Position numbers and translations under genes: made by a program. The notes under the pieces were generated by a model. It saw nothing but the letters and a program-made list of their open reading frames with translations. It had not been told where the DNA came from and did not search any database. From positions 10,860,118-10,924,117 of the forward strand of contig JAYGXS010000010.1 of assembly GCA_036362985.1 (NCBI GenBank): a stretch of 64,000 nt of DNA. The letters are read 5' to 3'. Positions 61,263-64,000 of this stretch are shown here, in pieces (position 1 is the stretch's first letter; every line of letters begins with the position of its first letter). The DNA is from Ligula intestinalis. Taxonomy: Eukaryota > Platyhelminthes > Cestoda > Diphyllobothriidea > Diphyllobothriidae.

Positions 61263-62930
61263 GGAAAAGCGTTAGCTTGAATTCCCACGTCCAAAATCTT
61301 CTGTAGAAGAAGCCCATGCCGTACACTATCGAAGGCCTTCTTGAAGTCGAAAAATATGGCATCAATTAGATAGCCCTTATCTGCGGACATTTGTCTACTT
61401 CTCATGCGAGTAAAGAGCAGTCATGAGGCAAGAGCGTCCTGGATGAAAGCCGTGCTAACCATCGCATAATATTTTTTTGCTTTCCGGGGAACCCCATTCA
61501 ATGCCTCTTGATAATGCGCTTCATTATTTTGCATGCGATGCAAGCTAGACTTACAGGACGGTAATTTGCGCATTCAAGTCGTGAACCTCCCTTTTATATA
61601 TCGGGGTGAAAAATGTCCACATCTATTCTTCCGGGAGTTTGGCCTCTTCAAAAGACCTTTGGAAAATGACAGATAGAGGTTTACACAATTCGAGAGTGCA
61701 GGAATTTTATCTGGCCCAGATGATTTGGCGGGCTTAAGGTGGAGTAATTCGGCCCTGACTGTGCCTTGTCACAACTCAATTTCCTCACTTTTAGGGGATG
61801 AGGAGGAGGACAGTAGGGGCGGATGTATCTGCTGACGGGTGATCGGACCAGGAGGAAGATAAATAGGTTCTCGAATGTAGACTGATTTAAAGAAGTTGGA
61901 GAGAAGGGATGCTTTTCCTTGGTAGCCAGTCTCCAGTTGTCCGTATGCAGTTCTTAGAGCAGGGAATACTTCGTGAGATCTTTTTTTGCTACGTATGAAG
62001 TCATATAGCATTTTTGGGTGTTCTACGGAATTTTGTAGTATTTTAAGCTCTTATTTCTTTCGCAGCCTAGTAGATTCACTTTTACAAATTTTTCGCCGTT
62101 GCTTTTATTCCCTTGAATTTTTTCGGAGCCAGTTAGTCTGTAACTCCTCCAAAAGCGTTTTCTTTTTTGGAATCGGCCCGCAAGTTAGCAATTGTCCATT
62201 TTGGGTGGTTTGTGTTTGACTTTCTTCTAAGAGGACAGTTAAGATACACAATTCTTTTCAATGTTGAGATAAAGGTCCTCCACTGGTCATTTGCTCCAAT
62301 GTGGATTTCTGCTTCTGAGGATAACTCTGATATTGCTCTTCTCATCAGTGTATAGCCGCCCTTCCAAATGTTTCTTTCCCACGTATCGAACAAACAAGGT
62401 TAGGAAAGGAATGAGCACTCGAAGTTTTATTGACCTTAATGGGGGCCGATCCTGTAGGTCCACCACATTTTCCTCTTCTTGAGTAGAAATAAGGTCAGGA
62501 CAGTTCGAATGTTATCCTTTCCTTACCCGTGTTCCAAGTGTGACGGTCTGGCAGAGAAGTTTGTCTGTGGGCCACTGTAGAAGCTTATGGCTGAAGTTAT
62601 CAGGAGGTGCCTGTGCATTCCAGGTTTGCCAAGCAACACCATGAACGTTAAAACCCCAACGACAAGGATGTCATTCTTCTCACTGGTCTTGAACAGTTCC
62701 GCTGTGAGGGTAGTGTCTTGGTCAGGGGTCGGATTTGGCGAACGATACACCACCGAAAGCGTCAATGGTCTGGCATACAAAGCAGATATAGTAGTGTTTG
62801 TCATTTCCACATCTCGTGCTGGCATATGTACGGTAGGTGGCCAAACTCATGCAATCCTACGATTTTTACAAGTAAATCCCTCTTACTCAAACGCAGCCCA
62901 AGCTGTGACCCCCAAAGTCATACAGCAATA
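61263..62930 (-). pseudogene. CR1-D: CR1-type element, endonuclease to RT motif A
   Basis: Minus strand: LTLSVVYRSPNPTPDQDTTL, TSEKNDILVVG (endonuclease, 62760-62650), then a decayed linker with EVFPALRTAYGQLETGYQGK and ANYRPVSLACIACKIMKRII (about 61575-61520). Then DKGYLIDAIFFDFKKAFDSV and RHGLLLQKILDVGI (RT motif A, 61390-61265). It stops exactly where CR1-B sequence starts. Many stops. Confidence 0.8.
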
Positions 62931-63386
62931 AGGAAATGATCGTTTTTCAAAATAGGGCATATAATGATTTATGAAGGAACATAAAATTTTGTAGAAACAC
63001 CAGCTTTTTTAACAAAGCGAAAAATTCTGAAAAAGTGGAAATCGGGCGTACTACGTAAACTTAAGTTTTCTATGTAGAGGAAGCCCGTTCATGCAAAACC
63101 ACTGAGGAAATAAAGCAGCGCAAGTAAAATTACGTTGGAAAATAATCGTTTTGTCAAGTTTTCGAATATATATATGCTTTCATATTACGTGCAATATAGT
63201 GGATGGCTGTAACTGAAGAGCCTAAATTTCAAATATGTATTCTAACACTTTTTCACGAGAACTACTAGTTGTTTCTTTCGTTTATGAATCGCTTGACTTA
63301 TGCTGGGCTGATACAACTACGTGTTCGCTTGATATGCCCCATTGGGAGATCAAATGAGTAATATACTACTTAAACACACTTGCGGA
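62931..63386. other. AT-rich sequence, no gene recognised
   Basis: No frame or repeat could be assigned. Confidence 0.35.
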
Positions 63387-64000
63387 TATTTGGAATTTGG
63401 AATTTATCTTTTCAGCGCCGGTACAGCACTATCTGTACAAAGTTAATTTCGAAAAAAATAAAAATTCAAAAATAATTTGACAATATGTGCAAGTAGACGT
63501 AGAAAGTCGTAATAATGTCAGCAGAAATTGTCCCTTCGGGGCAACATTAAGCAATGTTTTGCAGGTAATTTTGAACTAAAAACGAAAACTTATGGCAGTT
63601 AAAAAAAACTCTTACAGTGAAAATGGAGACAGCGTTCTATGAACCTCAGTGTTCAAAATGTGTGTAAGGGAATAAACTGCTTAAGAAGATAGATGTAGAT
63701 CAGAAATAGGTTTGGGTGGTCTGAGGAAGGTGAGTAGTCAACGAAACTGCTGGCATTTTAGACTGAGTATTTCCGCGTGGCTTCGTTTGATTCAGCGGTG
63801 GTTAATTGAAACATCTAGGTTCTCGGGACACGAGGCAGAGAGAATAGTTTCCAGCGGATCTCCTCAACTCCCGATGGTCCTTTCTCGGAGTCATGGAGAA
63901 ATCTGCTTGGATCAGATGAGGAGAATAGAGGTTAAATAGAATCAGTGTTAAGATAAATGTGCAGTCGCCGTTTGAAAGCAGACAGTCTAGTTAACGACCA
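63387..64000 (-). repeat. CR1-A 3' UTR, inverted copy, continuing off the right edge
   Basis: The reverse complement matches 45360-45970 almost throughout, ending in the same tandem aattccaaattcc block. A CR1-A element on the minus strand therefore lies mostly beyond the window. Confidence 0.88.

Overview
The window is eukaryotic and almost entirely repetitive. No prokaryotic gene, operon, rRNA or CRISPR is visible. The transposon families present (Penelope-like elements with GIY-YIG domains, RTE and CR1-type retrotransposons, Ty3/gypsy, a Merlin DNA transposon, Helitron, hAT) and the style of their proteins point to a parasitic flatworm. I infer a tapeworm of the diphyllobothriidean type, but this rests on recognising repeat families and not on a host gene. 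Only one stretch looks like possible host coding sequence: a 253-codon open frame on the minus strand (12125-12886) preceded by a plausible 3' splice site. A 10-N assembly gap lies at 41953-41962.

Layout. 1-1797: a non-coding LTR element (LTR-C, minus strand). 1798-5500: a decayed gypsy element split by a solo LTR (3111-3536, TSD CCAT) and by a second insert. 5619-6099: a foldback palindrome around a Penelope fragment. 6110-9826: an LTR relic, then a second decayed gypsy element split by another LTR (9062-9548). 9960-11174: a Helitron helicase fragment and a second foldback. 12125-12886: the candidate host exon. 13630-17280: two Penelope-like elements and a non-LTR linker fragment. 18580-21262: a tRNA-like SINE sequence and two non-LTR fragments. 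22122-23576: a Penelope-like element between 360-bp inverted arms. 24232-24829: two tandem 299-bp units, each with a tRNA-like pol III gene.

24989-31560: an RTE 3' fragment, then a Penelope-like element (26379-26892 plus 30041-31560) interrupted by a complete-looking 3.15-kb RTE element with a 9-bp target duplication. 33427-35400: a hAT transposase remnant and a gypsy fragment. 35600-37205: a ~96-bp tandem repeat and an RTE fragment. 37727-40935: a core-deleted Merlin transposase and a CR1 fragment between 636-bp direct repeats. 40936-42000: 5' LTR and gag of a gypsy element, running into the gap. 42600-49980: three CR1-type copies, one with a fused ORF and one pair that looks like a 5' inversion. 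49985-53885: a nearly complete CR1-type element with a tandemly duplicated tail. 53890-59640: two copies of a transposon encoding an ICDAPAR-type protein, the first with a DUF4806 ORF, and the first split by a very young non-autonomous LTR element (LTR-A, 55274-56850). 60160-64000: gypsy and CR1-type pieces.

No genes cooperate here in an operon sense. The structure is a nest of insertions, and several junctions can be read to the base, which gives a relative order. The CRs and gypsies are old, the RTE-in-Penelope event is younger, and LTR-A is the youngest, with its two LTRs differing at only one visible base. The most unusual items are the LTR-A/LTR-C family of non-coding LTR elements, a tandem array of primer-binding-site-like motifs in LTR-C, and hammerhead-ribozyme-like motifs near Penelope termini.
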